From Beijerinckiaceae bacterium (GTDB taxonomy: Bacteria > Pseudomonadota > Alphaproteobacteria > Rhizobiales > Beijerinckiaceae): 64,000 bases of DNA. The stretch covers positions 1 to 64,000 of the forward strand of contig JALOTF010000057.1 in assembly GCA_025458025.1 (NCBI GenBank). Direction: 5' to 3'. This document shows, one piece after another, positions 8,693 to 17,604 of this stretch (positions are counted from its first letter, which is position 1; every line of letters begins with the position of its first letter). The position numbers and the translations under genes were made by a program. Below the pieces are notes generated by a model. The model was not told the DNA's origin, did no database searches, and saw only the letters and a program-made list of their open reading frames with translations.

Positions 8693-11193
8693 TTCAGAGC
8701 ACATGTGAGCGGTCCGACCTGCCCGGTATTGCCGCGGCGATCGGATTTGTTGAACCGGACGGTGCAGGAACGGGTATCGATCTCGATGGTCAGCGTATTC
8801 TGTTCATCGATCTCCGGAAGGAACGTCTTGCCATTGTAGCCGAGGGCAAAGGTCTTGCCGCTCTCCGCATGCGCGACCCGCGTGCCTGGCGGAAAATGGG
8901 TGTCATCCGCCTGCCGGATTTCGACGTTCGCCGTGTTCCTCGCAGCAACGGTCTTCATCCGGACAGTTGCCGAACCGCGCCATGTCGGCAGCACCTCGGC
9001 CTCGGTCACCATGGCGTGGCTGTCACCGGGCAAGGTCTCCGGGGAAACCGCGATGCGCGTGCGCTGTCCCGAGGGGACGTTCGGCACCAGAACCTTGCCG
9101 AAGATGTCGGAGCGGGCAACCGGCCGGTTCTCATGCAAAACCTCCACGCCGGGCGTGCCGATATCGACGATGGCGAAGCCATCATGGATGCGGTTGCTCG
9201 CAAAGATTCCCGAGGGCGAAATCACAGCCGCGCCGTCGAGTTCGCCAGCACCGCCCACGGTCGAACCATCCTGGCGGATGGTGGCAGAGCTCCGGGCATA
9301 GGGCGTCTTGATGGCGGCCTGCACCCCGCGGCTCGAGGTCCGTCCTTCATTGTCGAAGATGCGCCAGCCGTAATCATAGGGCTTGCTGCCAACCGTGCGC
9401 GTGGCCTCGATGCCACCGGCGCGATCAAAGCGCGACGCACCGACCGACGAGGTGATGACGATGTCATCGTCGAAATTGAAGGTCAGGCCACCGAGAATGC
9501 CGCTGCGGCGCTGGCTGCCGAAATCGGAAAACGCCGTCGCAAAGACATTGTATCGCTTCGCGAAGGTCTGCGACCAGGTAACGGTCGCGAGGCGCGAGAC
9601 ATCCCGGTTCGTGCGCTCGACATTGATGAAGGATGCGGAAACCGTCGCGTTGAGGTCTTCGAGGATCGTTCCGACCGAAATCCGATCCAGCGCCCTTGGA
9701 ACGGCTGCGGTGCGATTGAGAACGAAAAAGCCAGAATCGAGGAAGTTGGAGCTCAGCTTCGACGCGTTGGTCAGCGTGGCCGTCACCGTGGCGATGTCGA
9801 CATAAGATCCGAAAGTACGCTGCGTATTGGCGCCGAAGAACAGCCGCTTCCAGTTGGATTGCCAGCCCGCAGAGGCCATGCTCCCCATCGAGCCGGAATA
9901 CCAGCTTCCGGCACCCGCCACCGAGAAGGTGCCGAGCTTGCCCGCATTGTAGACAACGCCGCCCCCGGCCAGCGCCAGCTTCTGCGTGCCTTCGGCATGG
10001 CCTTCCAGCGTGACATGATCGAGCAGGCCATAGCGGAAGCTGCCTTGCCCCATCAGCTTCTTCGAATAACTGAAGGATTCGATCGCGTAATTGAGGCGCG
10101 GATAGCCAATTTCAGCCGAAAAATCGAGAACGCCCGGTGCCAGCAATTTCGATGAGGTGAAGAACGGCAGGGCCGTCGCGGTTTCCTTGCCCGTGACATC
10201 GCGCACGACGATGCGCGCTGTGCCGCTATCGCCCGAAACCGGCAGGTTTGAGATGCGATAGGGGCCAGTGCTCACATCCTGGCTCGCGATCCGCATGTTG
10301 TCGATATAGACATCGACCGTCGAGGGAACCGCCGCACTCCCCGAAACGCTGGGTAAGGGTGCAGTCACAAGATCAGGGCGCAGTCCGAAGGACCGGCTGA
10401 CCTGCATGCCGCCGAAGCGCACTGGGCGCGACCAGCTGAGCCCGCCCGACACCGCGTCGCCGATCATCGTGGTGGTCGCCGTATCGCGATGGGCGAAGAC
10501 ATAGGCGGTATCGAGCCGCAGGGCGCCCTGCTTCACCAGCGAATTGCCGATCACGGTGCTGTGCTGCAGCAGGCCGAAAGGCGAAAAGATCCGGCTGTCG
10601 AGTGATAGCGTGCCCGTGCTGTAGGTGCCACCACCCGAGGCGTAACCCCGCGCAAGGGTCCCATAGGCGTTGTAATTGACGACTGCCCCGAACTCTCGCG
10701 ACTCCTCCACCGGCTTGTATTGCGGCAGAGCCCCGGTCGCCGAGAGATCGTATTCCCGGGCAACGCGGATATCGTCGGGCGCGCCGAGATGCAGCTTCTG
10801 CGCGGCCTCGTCATAGCGCATCGAAAGGCCGGAAATGGCATCGAAGGCGATCATCTCCTGATCATCTCCGCGCCCCGGCGGCTTCAGGCCGATCGCCTGC
10901 AATTCCTGGCGCGTGGCGAAAAGCTGGCCATCCGGCTTGCTGTAGATGTCGGCGATCAGATTGGTCGGGTGATCGTTGATGAACACCTCGAGTGCAAGGC
11001 GGGTCATGCCCGCCGGGGTGCTGCGCGCGCGTTCAGTCAAGGGGCTCTTGGCGGCCGGGCTCGATGCTTCCAGTGTCGTGCAGACAGGGATCGAGGCCAT
11101 GAACGCCAAAAGCCCGGACCTCAAGGTCCGAGCCAAGGCCCTGCTGCCACGATCCGGCAGGGGCGACAACCCGTGTCGCTCAGCGTAGACCAT
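8689..11193 (-). CDS. Fimbrial outer-membrane usher, CsuD-like
   Basis: The 834-aa usher forms the outer-membrane pore that takes chaperone-subunit complexes and assembles the pilus. An N-terminal periplasmic domain starts near residue 66 (LALEVFINDHPTNLIADIY). A long beta-barrel part follows with the conserved VDVYIDNMRIASQDVSTGPY plug-flanking segment near 295, and C-terminal domains with PSGIFASNRIHDGFAIVDIG. The gene overlaps the chaperone gene by 14 bp and the tip gene by 4 bp, so all are co-translated. The long basic N-terminal region before the signal segment suggests that the true start could be some codons downstream. Confidence 0.92.
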   Translation of the reverse strand: MVYAERHGLSPLPDRGSRALARTLRSGLLAFMASIPVCTTLEASSPAAKSPLTERARSTPAGMTRLALEVFINDHPTNLIADIYSKPDGQLFATRQELQAIGLKPPGRGDDQEMIAFDAISGLSMRYDEAAQKLHLGAPDDIRVAREYDLSATGALPQYKPVEESREFGAVVNYNAYGTLARGYASGGGTYSTGTLSLDSRIFSPFGLLQHSTVIGNSLVKQGALRLDTAYVFAHRDTATTTMIGDAVSGGLSWSRPVRFGGMQVSRSFGLRPDLVTAPLPSVSGSAAVPSTVDVYIDNMRIASQDVSTGPYRISNLPVSGDSGTARIVVRDVTGKETATALPFFTSSKLLAPGVLDFSAEIGYPRLNYAIESFSYSKKLMGQGSFRYGLLDHVTLEGHAEGTQKLALAGGGVVYNAGKLGTFSVAGAGSWYSGSMGSMASAGWQSNWKRLFFGANTQRTFGSYVDIATVTATLTNASKLSSNFLDSGFFVLNRTAAVPRALDRISVGTILEDLNATVSASFINVERTNRDVSRLATVTWSQTFAKRYNVFATAFSDFGSQRRSGILGGLTFNFDDDIVITSSVGASRFDRAGGIEATRTVGSKPYDYGWRIFDNEGRTSSRGVQAAIKTPYARSSATIRQDGSTVGGAGELDGAAVISPSGIFASNRIHDGFAIVDIGTPGVEVLHENRPVARSDIFGKVLVPNVPSGQRTRIAVSPETLPGDSHAMVTEAEVLPTWRGSATVRMKTVAARNTANVEIRQADDTHFPPGTRVAHAESGKTFALGYNGKTFLPEIDEQNTLTIEIDTRSCTVRFNKSDRRGNTGQVGPLTCALK

Positions 11194-11911
11194 GCGCCTC
11201 CGCCGTCAGGGGCCCAAGGTCGGTGACAGCGGTCACCGTGCCGGGGCCACTGGTGACCGCAGCATTGGAGCGCCATTCCATCGTCGAACCGGCGAGGACA
11301 TAGCCGAGCAGTCCGCTGCCGAATGTTACCCGGCGGCCATCGGCCAGTCTCACCGCCACGTTGGCAAGGCGCAGCCGGCGCGTGCCGTTATTGGTGGCCT
11401 GCAGCGTCAGCTTTCCGTTGGCCGATCCCAGCTTCCAGGTCACTTTCGGCTGGCCGCCATCACCGTCGCCCAGGAACACCGGGATGGAATGGCGCACCAC
11501 CAGCGCAACCGTGCCATTTTTCTGGCGCGTCGCATCCGGCAGCTGATCCACAAAGACCCGGTAGGCTTCCTCGCCGGAAACCTGCCCCTTGGCGGAGCGG
11601 ACGATGCGGACAGCGTAATTCGATCCCGGCCGCAGCGTGGTCATCGGTGGGGAGGCGATGATTTCCTCTGCTTCCTCAAGGCTTTCTGCCCCATTCGCCT
11701 GTGTCCATCGCATCACCCGCGTCTGAACATCGATCGGGTCCTGGCTGGTATTGCGGATGGTGATGACCGCGCTCGGTGACCGATCGGAGATCTCGATCAG
11801 CACCGGCGACGCCTGAAGTGCTGCAGAAGACAGGGCAGGTCCGGCCAGCGCCACGAGAGCCGCACCGGCGGAAACAACACTGCGCATGATGGCGCGCATG
11901 GAGAAAGGCAT
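11180..11911 (-). CDS. Periplasmic pilus chaperone, CsuC-like
   Basis: An immunoglobulin-fold periplasmic chaperone that caps SCPU pilin subunits by donor-strand complementation. The chosen ATG at 11911 gives MPFSMRAIMRSVVSAGAALV, a clear signal peptide ending near ALSSAALQ; the frame also extends upstream to 11998 without a recognisable leader. Mature features include SPVLIEISDRSPSAVITIRN, EAYRVFVDQLP, and VALVVRHSIPVFL, which match the family's subunit-binding strands. About 243 aa, the usual size. It lies between the pilin and usher genes. Confidence 0.92.
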   Translation of the reverse strand: MPFSMRAIMRSVVSAGAALVALAGPALSSAALQASPVLIEISDRSPSAVITIRNTSQDPIDVQTRVMRWTQANGAESLEEAEEIIASPPMTTLRPGSNYAVRIVRSAKGQVSGEEAYRVFVDQLPDATRQKNGTVALVVRHSIPVFLGDGDGGQPKVTWKLGSANGKLTLQATNNGTRRLRLANVAVRLADGRRVTFGSGLLGYVLAGSTMEWRSNAAVTSGPGTVTAVTDLGPLTAEAHGLR

Positions 11912-12019
11912 GGCGAGTTTCCCGGAAATGGTCGTCAGCGAGGCTTGGGGAAAGCCTGATCCATGACGGAGTCGGGGCAGCACATCCGGTCTGGACATGC
12001 CGCCCCGAAGCCTGACAGA

Positions 12020-12505
12020 TCAGTAGGTGATGGTGACGGTGACACTATCGGAATAGGAGCCCGCCGGAGGCGTCGACTGTACCGGAGCGCGCCCGTAGAT
12101 GGTGATCACCTGGTTCGAACCCGTGCCGGTGCCGGCCACGGTGTTCGTGCCAATCGTTTCGCCCCAGATCTGTGTGCGTGCAGCATCCCGGTAGAGCGAG
12201 TAGCTTACCTCGTTGCCGGCATTGGACATCTTGCGGGTCGCAACGGTTGCGCCAGAGCCGCCGCCCGCGCTCAGCCCAATATTGTAGGGCGTCGCATTCG
12301 AGCAGTTCACGGTCAGGCTGCTGTTCTGATCAAGGTTGCTGCTTATGGCCGTGACAGTTCCGAAATCAATCGACGTCGCCGAAATCACTGTGCAGGTCGC
12401 GGCGATAGTGATGGATACATTCAGCGTGCCGGTGGCTGTCGCAGCCATTGCAGCCGGTGCGGCAGCGGCGCAGACAGCTGCCAGCCCAAAGATCGGGTAT
12501 TTCAA
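12020..12505 (-). CDS. Major pilin, single SCPU domain, CsuA/B-like
   Basis: A 161-aa secreted subunit: signal peptide to about residue 21 (MAATATG junction), then one SCPU domain with ATCTVISATSIDFGTV, SLTVNCSNATPYNIGL, and the C-terminal YSDSVTVTITY. The two cysteines fit the conserved disulfide of Csu pilins. It is the first gene of the operon, 108 bp ahead of the chaperone, with the SD AGGAGA about 11 nt before the ATG. Only one single-domain pilin is present, whereas Acinetobacter csu has three such genes, so this is a compact version. Confidence 0.9.
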   Translation of the reverse strand: MKYPIFGLAAVCAAAAPAAMAATATGTLNVSITIAATCTVISATSIDFGTVTAISSNLDQNSSLTVNCSNATPYNIGLSAGGGSGATVATRKMSNAGNEVSYSLYRDAARTQIWGETIGTNTVAGTGTGSNQVITIYGRAPVQSTPPAGSYSDSVTVTITY

Positions 12506-12723
12506 GGCGGTTCTCCTGCTCGCATCCTCGCTTCTCGAGAATGGACGCTGAACGCTTGCGGGAGGTGGGTTAAGGAAACCTTCCAGAAAAAAGGTTAATC
12601 TTCAGAATAGTTTTTACCGCACGACCATATAGTAAGCGATCAGTTAGTGCTCGCAAATTGCCGAATGAACTGCGCCGGAACGTGTAGATGCGTTGAACGT
12701 CTGGTGTCAGGCTACCGCATCAC
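12506..12723 (-). promoter_or_regulatory. Upstream region of the pilus operon
   Basis: No gene fits here. An AT-rich segment at 12590-12645, including the inverted repeat AACCTT-N8-AAGGTT at 12577-12596, is the likely promoter area reading leftwards into the pilin gene. The exact -35/-10 pair cannot be assigned. Confidence 0.4.
12636..12646 (+). repeat. 11-bp direct repeat, right copy, upstream of the pilus operon
   Basis: Second copy of GCGATCAGTTA (first at 7709-7719), on the same strand. Together they bracket all four pilus genes. Confidence 0.3.
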
Positions 12724-14093
12724 TGGACTGCACCCCGTTTTGACCGGACAGGGAGCATAGCTCGATAAGGCATAGGCATACGCCTATGATTATGACTATG
12801 AGTTCCGATCCGAATTTTCCAAAACCCCGTGTCGAGGTCATCACCTCGGTTCAGCGACGGCGCCGCTGGTCGGTCGCCGAGAAGGTCCGGCTTGTCGAAG
12901 AGACCATGCAGCCTGGCCATTCTGTCTCGCTTGTTGCGCGGCGTGTGGGCATATCTCCGAGCCAGCTCTTCGCCTGGAAGCGCCGGATGCTGGAGGGCGG
13001 TACGGTCGCCGTCGAGGCCGATGAGGACGTTGTCGCGGCCTCGCGCATCCGCGAACTCGAGAAGCGCGTTCGCGACCTCGAGCGCATGCTCGGCAAGAAA
13101 ACAATGGAAGCGGAGATCCTGAAAGAGGCGCTTGCCATCGCGAACCCAAAAAAACCGATGTTGCGGCTGAGCTCGTTCGACGAGGACGGTTTGCCATGAA
13201 GACCGTTGCGGATGTCATGGGCGTCGCACGCTCCCATCTGTCCGAGAAGGCGAGACGGGATCAGCAGGCGCCTTCCCCGAAAAGCCCTTCGCCACGCGGC
13301 CCCTATGCGAAGCCGGAGGATATCGTGCTGTTGCCGGCGATCAGAGAGCTGGTAAACGCGCGCCAGACCTATGGCTATCGCCGGATCACGGCGCTGCTGA
13401 ACCGGAAAAGGCGCAAGGAAGGGCTCGGGCCGGTCAATCGCAAACGGGTTCTCCGCATCATGCAGGCCCATGCGATGGTGTTGACCCGGCATACCGCCCT
13501 GCGCCCGGCGCGAACCCATGAGGGTGTGGTCATTGCCCTGCGCTCGAATATCCGCTGGTGCTCTGATCATCTCGAACTCACGTCCCGCAATGGCGATATC
13601 GTCCGCGTGCTCTTCGTCATCGATGCCTGCGATCGGGAAATCATCGCCCATTCGGCGGTCGCGCATGCCGGCATCTCCGGCGAAATGGTGCGCGATCTGA
13701 TGGTGGAAGCCGTCGAGCGGCGCTTCGAAAACACGAAAACCCCGCATCCGGTCGAATGGCTCTCGGATAATGGCAGTGCCTACATCGCGCGGGAAACGGC
13801 GACAACGGCCACCGCGTTGGGCCTGACGCTTGCCTTCACCCCGGTGCGTTCGCCGGAAAGCAACGGCATCTCGGAAGCCTTCGTCAAAACCCTCAAGCGC
13901 GATTATGCCCGTTGCACCATCCTGCCCGATGCAGAAACGACCCTCCGGTTGATCCCGGAATGGATCGAAGACTACAACGAAAGCCACCCGCACTCAGGCC
14001 TGCGCTTCCTCTCGCCGCGAGAGTTCAGGCAAAAGGCCGAATGTGCGTATAAACTCAACCCGCTCCCTGTCCGGGAAAATAGGGTGCACTCCA
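12724..14093 (+). mobile_element. Complete IS3-family (IS2 group) element with 5-bp target duplication
   Basis: The imperfect terminal inverted repeats are 29-30 bp: left starting TGGACTGCACCCC at 12724, right ending at 14093 whose complement starts TGGAGTGCACCCT. The element is flanked by the direct repeat ATCAC at 12719-12723 and 14094-14098, which fits the 5-bp duplication made by IS2-like elements. It carries intact orfA and orfB, so this is probably the youngest insertion in the cluster. Confidence 0.92.
12786..13199 (+). CDS. IS2-group transposase OrfA (helix-turn-helix protein)
   Basis: A 137-aa OrfA of an IS3-family element. A helix-turn-helix lies near residues 25-75 (RRWSVAEKVRLVEETMQPGHSV and GISPSQLFAWKRRM), followed by a leucine-zipper-like helix at about 90-125 (RIRELEKRVRDLERMLGKKTMEAE) that mediates OrfA/OrfAB contacts. 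It overlaps orfB by 4 bp. In IS2-type elements programmed frameshifting fuses the two into the active transposase. Confidence 0.93.
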   Translation: MIMTMSSDPNFPKPRVEVITSVQRRRRWSVAEKVRLVEETMQPGHSVSLVARRVGISPSQLFAWKRRMLEGGTVAVEADEDVVAASRIRELEKRVRDLERMLGKKTMEAEILKEALAIANPKKPMLRLSSFDEDGLP

Positions 14094-14128
14094 ATCACCG
14101 CGTTGAAGGACTGCTGAGGGGACGCTAG
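13196..14128 (+). CDS. IS2-group transposase OrfB (DDE integrase)
   Basis: The 310-aa catalytic half of the IS3-family transposase, with an rve integrase core: first Asp in RWCSDHLELT, second in EWLSDNGSAY, and Glu in SPESNGISEAFVKTLKRDY. Spacing between the second Asp and the Glu is about 35 residues, as in DD(35)E enzymes. The frame runs through the right terminal repeat and stops outside the element at 14126-14128, where TAG is formed by the TA target of the next element plus its first base. All catalytic residues are present, so it may be active. Confidence 0.92.
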   Translation: MKTVADVMGVARSHLSEKARRDQQAPSPKSPSPRGPYAKPEDIVLLPAIRELVNARQTYGYRRITALLNRKRRKEGLGPVNRKRVLRIMQAHAMVLTRHTALRPARTHEGVVIALRSNIRWCSDHLELTSRNGDIVRVLFVIDACDREIIAHSAVAHAGISGEMVRDLMVEAVERRFENTKTPHPVEWLSDNGSAYIARETATTATALGLTLAFTPVRSPESNGISEAFVKTLKRDYARCTILPDAETTLRLIPEWIEDYNESHPHSGLRFLSPREFRQKAECAYKLNPLPVRENRVHSNHRVEGLLRGR

Positions 14129-15169
14129 CTCGTTTTTCGAGCGGCATGAATCGGCATGGGATTCCCATGTGGCGTGAAATCTGATTGAGATCCGTGCTGG
14201 TGATGGCGGCCAGCACAGATTGGGCAGCCTCTTTCGACGGATTTGCGGTCGCGGCTTCTTGCAGCGATTGATGGCGGGATGAGTTATCGCGCAGCAGCGT
14301 CGCGGTATGGCGTGGCGCCTTCAACAGCGATCCGCTGGCAGGCCCAGCGACGGACAACGGGCGGTATCGCTCCCAAACCCCAGGGTGGCGACACGCGATC
14401 ACATCGCGTTGAGGCGCGCGGAGCGGAGATCCTCGCCCTTTGGGAGGCGCGCAAGGACATCTCGCTTGAGGAATTGCGTCAGGCACTGGCCGGGATGGGC
14501 CTGTCCGTCTCCGTCGCCGGGCTCCACCGCTTCTTCGCGCGTCGGGGCATGACGCGCAAAAAAAAGACTGGCCACGCCATAGAGCAGGGCCATCCCTATA
14601 TCCTGAAGCGGCGTCGCGACTGATTCGATGGCCAGATCGAACTGGCGCCAGAGCGTCTGGTCTTCATCGATGAGACGTAGACTGCGACCAACATGACCCG
14701 CTCTCATGGCCGTTGCCCAAGAGGCGGGATGGCTTCCTGCACGGTCACCGCAAGACCACGACGTTGGTGGCTGGCCTGCGCATGATAGGCATGATCGCGC
14801 CGATGGTGCTGGATGGCCCGATCAACGGACATTGGTTCGAGGCTTATGTCCCGCACGTTCTGGTGCCGGAACTGCCCCCCGGTGACGTCGTCATCATGGA
14901 CAATCTCTCCAGCCACAAGCGTCCAGTGGTAAAGGAACTGATCGAGGCGGAGAAGGCTCACCTGTTGTACCTGCCGCCCTACAGCCCAGACTTCAACCCC
15001 ATCGAAAAGGCCTTCTCGCGCCGGAAGGCCATGCTGCGCAAGATCGGCGAGCGAACCGTGAGCGGCCTCTGGAACCGTATCGGCTCCCTCGTCGATATCT
15101 TCCAGCCCGCCCAATGCGCAAACTACTTCACCGCATGCGTGTATGCCCCAGATTGATCGAAAAACGCTC
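14128..15169 (+). mobile_element. IS630-family element with TA duplication, decayed
   Basis: Short inverted ends face each other: GCTCGTTTTTCGA at 14128-14140, and the complement of TCGAAAAACGCTC at 15157-15169 (GAGCGTTTTTCGA). Each end abuts a TA dinucleotide (14126-14127 and 15170-15171), the target duplicated by IS630/Tc1-type elements. It inserted 28 bp to the right of the IS2-group target duplication. Confidence 0.8.
14243..15156 (+). pseudogene. IS630-family transposase with two Trp-to-stop mutations and a frameshift
   Basis: The 5' part (14243-14623) encodes the helix-turn-helix domain (YRAAASRYGVAPSTAIRW) and linker. The same frame continues past a TGA at 14621 as FDGQIELAPERLVFIDET, is stopped again by TAG in the ETWTATNM word, and then shifts near 14722. 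The 3' part (14713-15156) carries the catalytic region VVIMDNLSSHK and LPPYSPDFNPIEKAFS. In intact relatives both stop positions are Trp (TGG), so each is a single G-to-A change. Transposition activity is excluded. Confidence 0.88.
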
Positions 15170-15171
15170 TA

Positions 15172-15806
15172 TAAATTATAAATGTAAAGTCCCAGCGAGG
15201 CCCGTGCCTCTGACATGCCCGCATAGGCCGGGGGCTGCTTCGCGGATAGGCAGTTCCGCCAGAATGACAGGCATGCAAACGGACGCAATCATAGGCGCGA
15301 TGATCAGCCCATTGTCGAAGCGGCCCTGTGATCGCCCGCAAGGTCACCGCCGGCCTTGTTCGCGCCGCTGCGGGTCAGCTGAAAGGGTTCGACACACAGG
15401 GATCTCAGCAATCCCACAATTGTGGGGGCGGCGCGCAGATCATCAGCAGGGTTGGGTGTCGTACCAGGTCATCCGCGTTATCCTCTCTGGCAGTTCAAGG
15501 TGCCGGGATAAGCGCAAGGCAGAGACCATGATGTTCCGACGATGGGATCGGGCCGATCTATACTTGCAAGGGGGCTGAACATGCCCTTGCAAAGCCTCCG
15601 GACAGGATTCCGGCGCTGGCAAGCGGAAGGCGTTGAGCCAGTGGCGATCATGGCTGCATTCGATGGTCGTGGATAGCGGGGTCCCTTGATCAGGGAGCGG
15701 CTGTCCGTCTATCCGGTGACGCCTCAGATGCGGAAGAGCGTTGTTCGACGCGTGGGGCGGTCTGGATCCGGCAGATCCGCTTTTGGCGATCGACCAGGGA
15801 GGTCAT
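15172..15806. other. Non-coding stretch between IS630 and the methyltransferase gene
   Basis: No convincing gene is seen. Two structured spots stand out: a perfect 14-bp palindrome CCCACAATTGTGGG at 15413-15426, and an inverted repeat TTGCAAGGG-N11-CCCTTGCAA at 15564-15592. Either could be an operator or a relic of the mobile element that brought in the following genes. The SD of the methyltransferase gene lies at the right end. Confidence 0.5.
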
Positions 15807-17288
15807 ATGGTCCATCGCAAGGGCTCCCGAGGCCACGTGTCAAACGACCAGCCTGAGACGATATCGAGAAAAAGGCAGGGAGAGCTCGGACAGTTTTTCA
15901 CGCAAGAGCATGTCGCGACGTTCATGGCGGGTCTTTTCCAGAAACCCGTTGAGACGGTCCGGTTACTGGATGCCGGGGCAGGGGACGGTATCCTTTTGAG
16001 CGCATTTGTGCGCCATCAGCGCGGCTGCGGGTACCAGGGCCCTATATCGGTCGATGCCTATGAACGCGATGAACTGATTCTGCCGGACCTCGAATCCAAC
16101 ATCGGCTCCTTGGAAAAGGAGTGCCATGTCACAATCGAGATCATCCGGGGTGATTTTATCGGCCACGGCAGCCGGCTTATCGGTGAAGGGCGAGAGCCTC
16201 GCTACACCCATGCGATCCTGAACCCGCCTTACCGGAAGATCCATTCGCGGTCCGGGCATCGAGCCCAGTTGCGCGCAATCGGGCTTGAGACGGTCAATCT
16301 CTATTCCGGCTTCGTCGGGCTTGCCTTGGCCATGATGGAGCCTGGCGGGCAACTGGTCGCCATTCTGCCCCGCAGCTTCTGCAATGGTCCCTATTTCGAG
16401 CCCTTTCGTCGATTTCTTCTCTCGCGCGCTGCCCTGAAGCATATTCATCTCTTCCAGGCGCGTGACAAGGCTTTCCAGGGTGACCGGGTCTTGCAGGAGA
16501 ATGTCATTATCCGGTTGTCCAAGGGCGAACGGCATGGCGCGGTCATGGTGTCGACATCGAGCGATGACCGTTTCAGCGACTATATCGAGACAAGCCACGC
16601 TTTCGGGACAATCGTGCTGCCGGAGGATCCTCATCAATTTATCCATATCCCGACCGGGAATGGGGCTGATCCTTTGGCAGGGCCGGCTTTCCGGTTTCGC
16701 CTCGGGGATCTGGGGCTGTCGGTATCAACCGGTCCGGTCATGGATTACAGGATCCGCGAAGAGTTATGCGCCGAGCCCGAGCCTGGTGCCGTGCCGTTGC
16801 TCTATCCGGCCCATTTTTCCGGGCAGGCCTTGCAATGGCCGAGGCCCGGATCGAAAAAGCCGAACGCGATCCGGTTCAATGAGCGCACAGCGAAGTGGCT
16901 GCTCCCGAATGGCTGGTACACGCTCGTCCGGCGCCTGTCATCGAAAGAGGAACGGCGGCGGATCGTTGCCCAGGTTCTTGACCCTGAGAAGCTGCCGGCT
17001 GCAAGGATCGGCATCGAGAATGATTTCAACATCTTTCATGTCGGAAAACAGCCTCTGGAGCGCCGTTTGGCACATGGGTTGGCCACCTACCTGAATTCCA
17101 CAGCGGTTGATGAATCATTCCGCCGCTTTAACGGTCATACACAGGTCAATGCGAGTGACTTGCGCGCGCTTCGCTATCCAAGCCGGGAAATGCTGCTGGA
17201 ACTCGGGGATTGGGCAATGCGGTCTCCTACGGTCCATCAGCAGGCAATCGATCAGGCAATCGATCACCTGCGGCTCCGGCGCGATTGA
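15807..17288 (+). CDS. N6-adenine DNA methyltransferase, PstI/BsuBI (Eco57I-like) type
   Basis: Predicted to methylate adenine in DNA with S-adenosylmethionine. Of 493 aa, residues 28-32 are GQFFT, motif I is DAGAGDG (55-61), and the catalytic motif IV is NPPY (139-142). A later block (SGFVGLALAMMEPGGQLVAILPRSFCNGPYF) is typical of M.PstI/M.BsuBI-like gamma enzymes, whose length (about 500 aa) also matches. The C-terminal half should hold target recognition. The start chosen is the ATG at 15807, behind a strong AGGGAGGT SD; the frame extends upstream to a TTG at 15741. No restriction endonuclease gene of the BsuBI/PstI type is adjacent. The next gene is a nucleotidyltransferase-fold protein 385 bp downstream, with IS relics on both sides. 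Confidence 0.87.
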   Translation: MVHRKGSRGHVSNDQPETISRKRQGELGQFFTQEHVATFMAGLFQKPVETVRLLDAGAGDGILLSAFVRHQRGCGYQGPISVDAYERDELILPDLESNIGSLEKECHVTIEIIRGDFIGHGSRLIGEGREPRYTHAILNPPYRKIHSRSGHRAQLRAIGLETVNLYSGFVGLALAMMEPGGQLVAILPRSFCNGPYFEPFRRFLLSRAALKHIHLFQARDKAFQGDRVLQENVIIRLSKGERHGAVMVSTSSDDRFSDYIETSHAFGTIVLPEDPHQFIHIPTGNGADPLAGPAFRFRLGDLGLSVSTGPVMDYRIREELCAEPEPGAVPLLYPAHFSGQALQWPRPGSKKPNAIRFNERTAKWLLPNGWYTLVRRLSSKEERRRIVAQVLDPEKLPAARIGIENDFNIFHVGKQPLERRLAHGLATYLNSTAVDESFRRFNGHTQVNASDLRALRYPSREMLLELGDWAMRSPTVHQQAIDQAIDHLRLRRD

Positions 17289-17604
17289 CGCGGGACTTGG
17301 CCCTCCACGGGCGCTCGGCTTTGGATCGCGTGTGCCTCGGCTTTGTGTTGTCTATCGCAAAAAGTCACCGGAAGGATAAAGCAGGCCGGTCCGGTTGACA
17401 TGCCTGGTCCCCAGGCAAGCCATCAGCCGTCAGAGCCATTTCACAAGCGATGGGTGAGCCCCTCATGGGCATATCGGGAACGTTGGCGGCCGCCTGGTAT
17501 CAAACACGAAAAAACGCGTTCCCATCAAACCGTCCGCACGAATGACAACGCAGTTCATGGGGGACATCACCTTGTTCCCGGCCGCGCGCCGCGGTGATAT
17601 GCAA
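17289..17604. other. Intergenic stretch between methyltransferase and nucleotidyltransferase genes
   Basis: No coding sequence is supported. A short perfect hairpin TGCCTGG-TCC-CCAGGCA lies at 17401-17417 without a following T tract, so it is at best a weak terminator. The rest leads into the tandem dyads at 17605-17670. Confidence 0.4.

Noticed and set aside
13196-14128. Placing the right end of the IS2-group element at the orfB stop codon
   Set aside because: The inverted repeat and the ATCAC duplication both place the end at 14093; the last 35 bases of the frame are flanking DNA.
15380-15412. T-arm-like GGGTTCGACACAC as a tRNA relic serving as attachment site
   Set aside because: No acceptor stem, anticodon arm or CCA-compatible end can be drawn around it.
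15741-15806. TTG at 15741 as start of the methyltransferase
   Set aside because: The added 22 residues show no conservation-like pattern and no SD precedes it, whereas the ATG at 15807 has AGGGAGGT just upstream.
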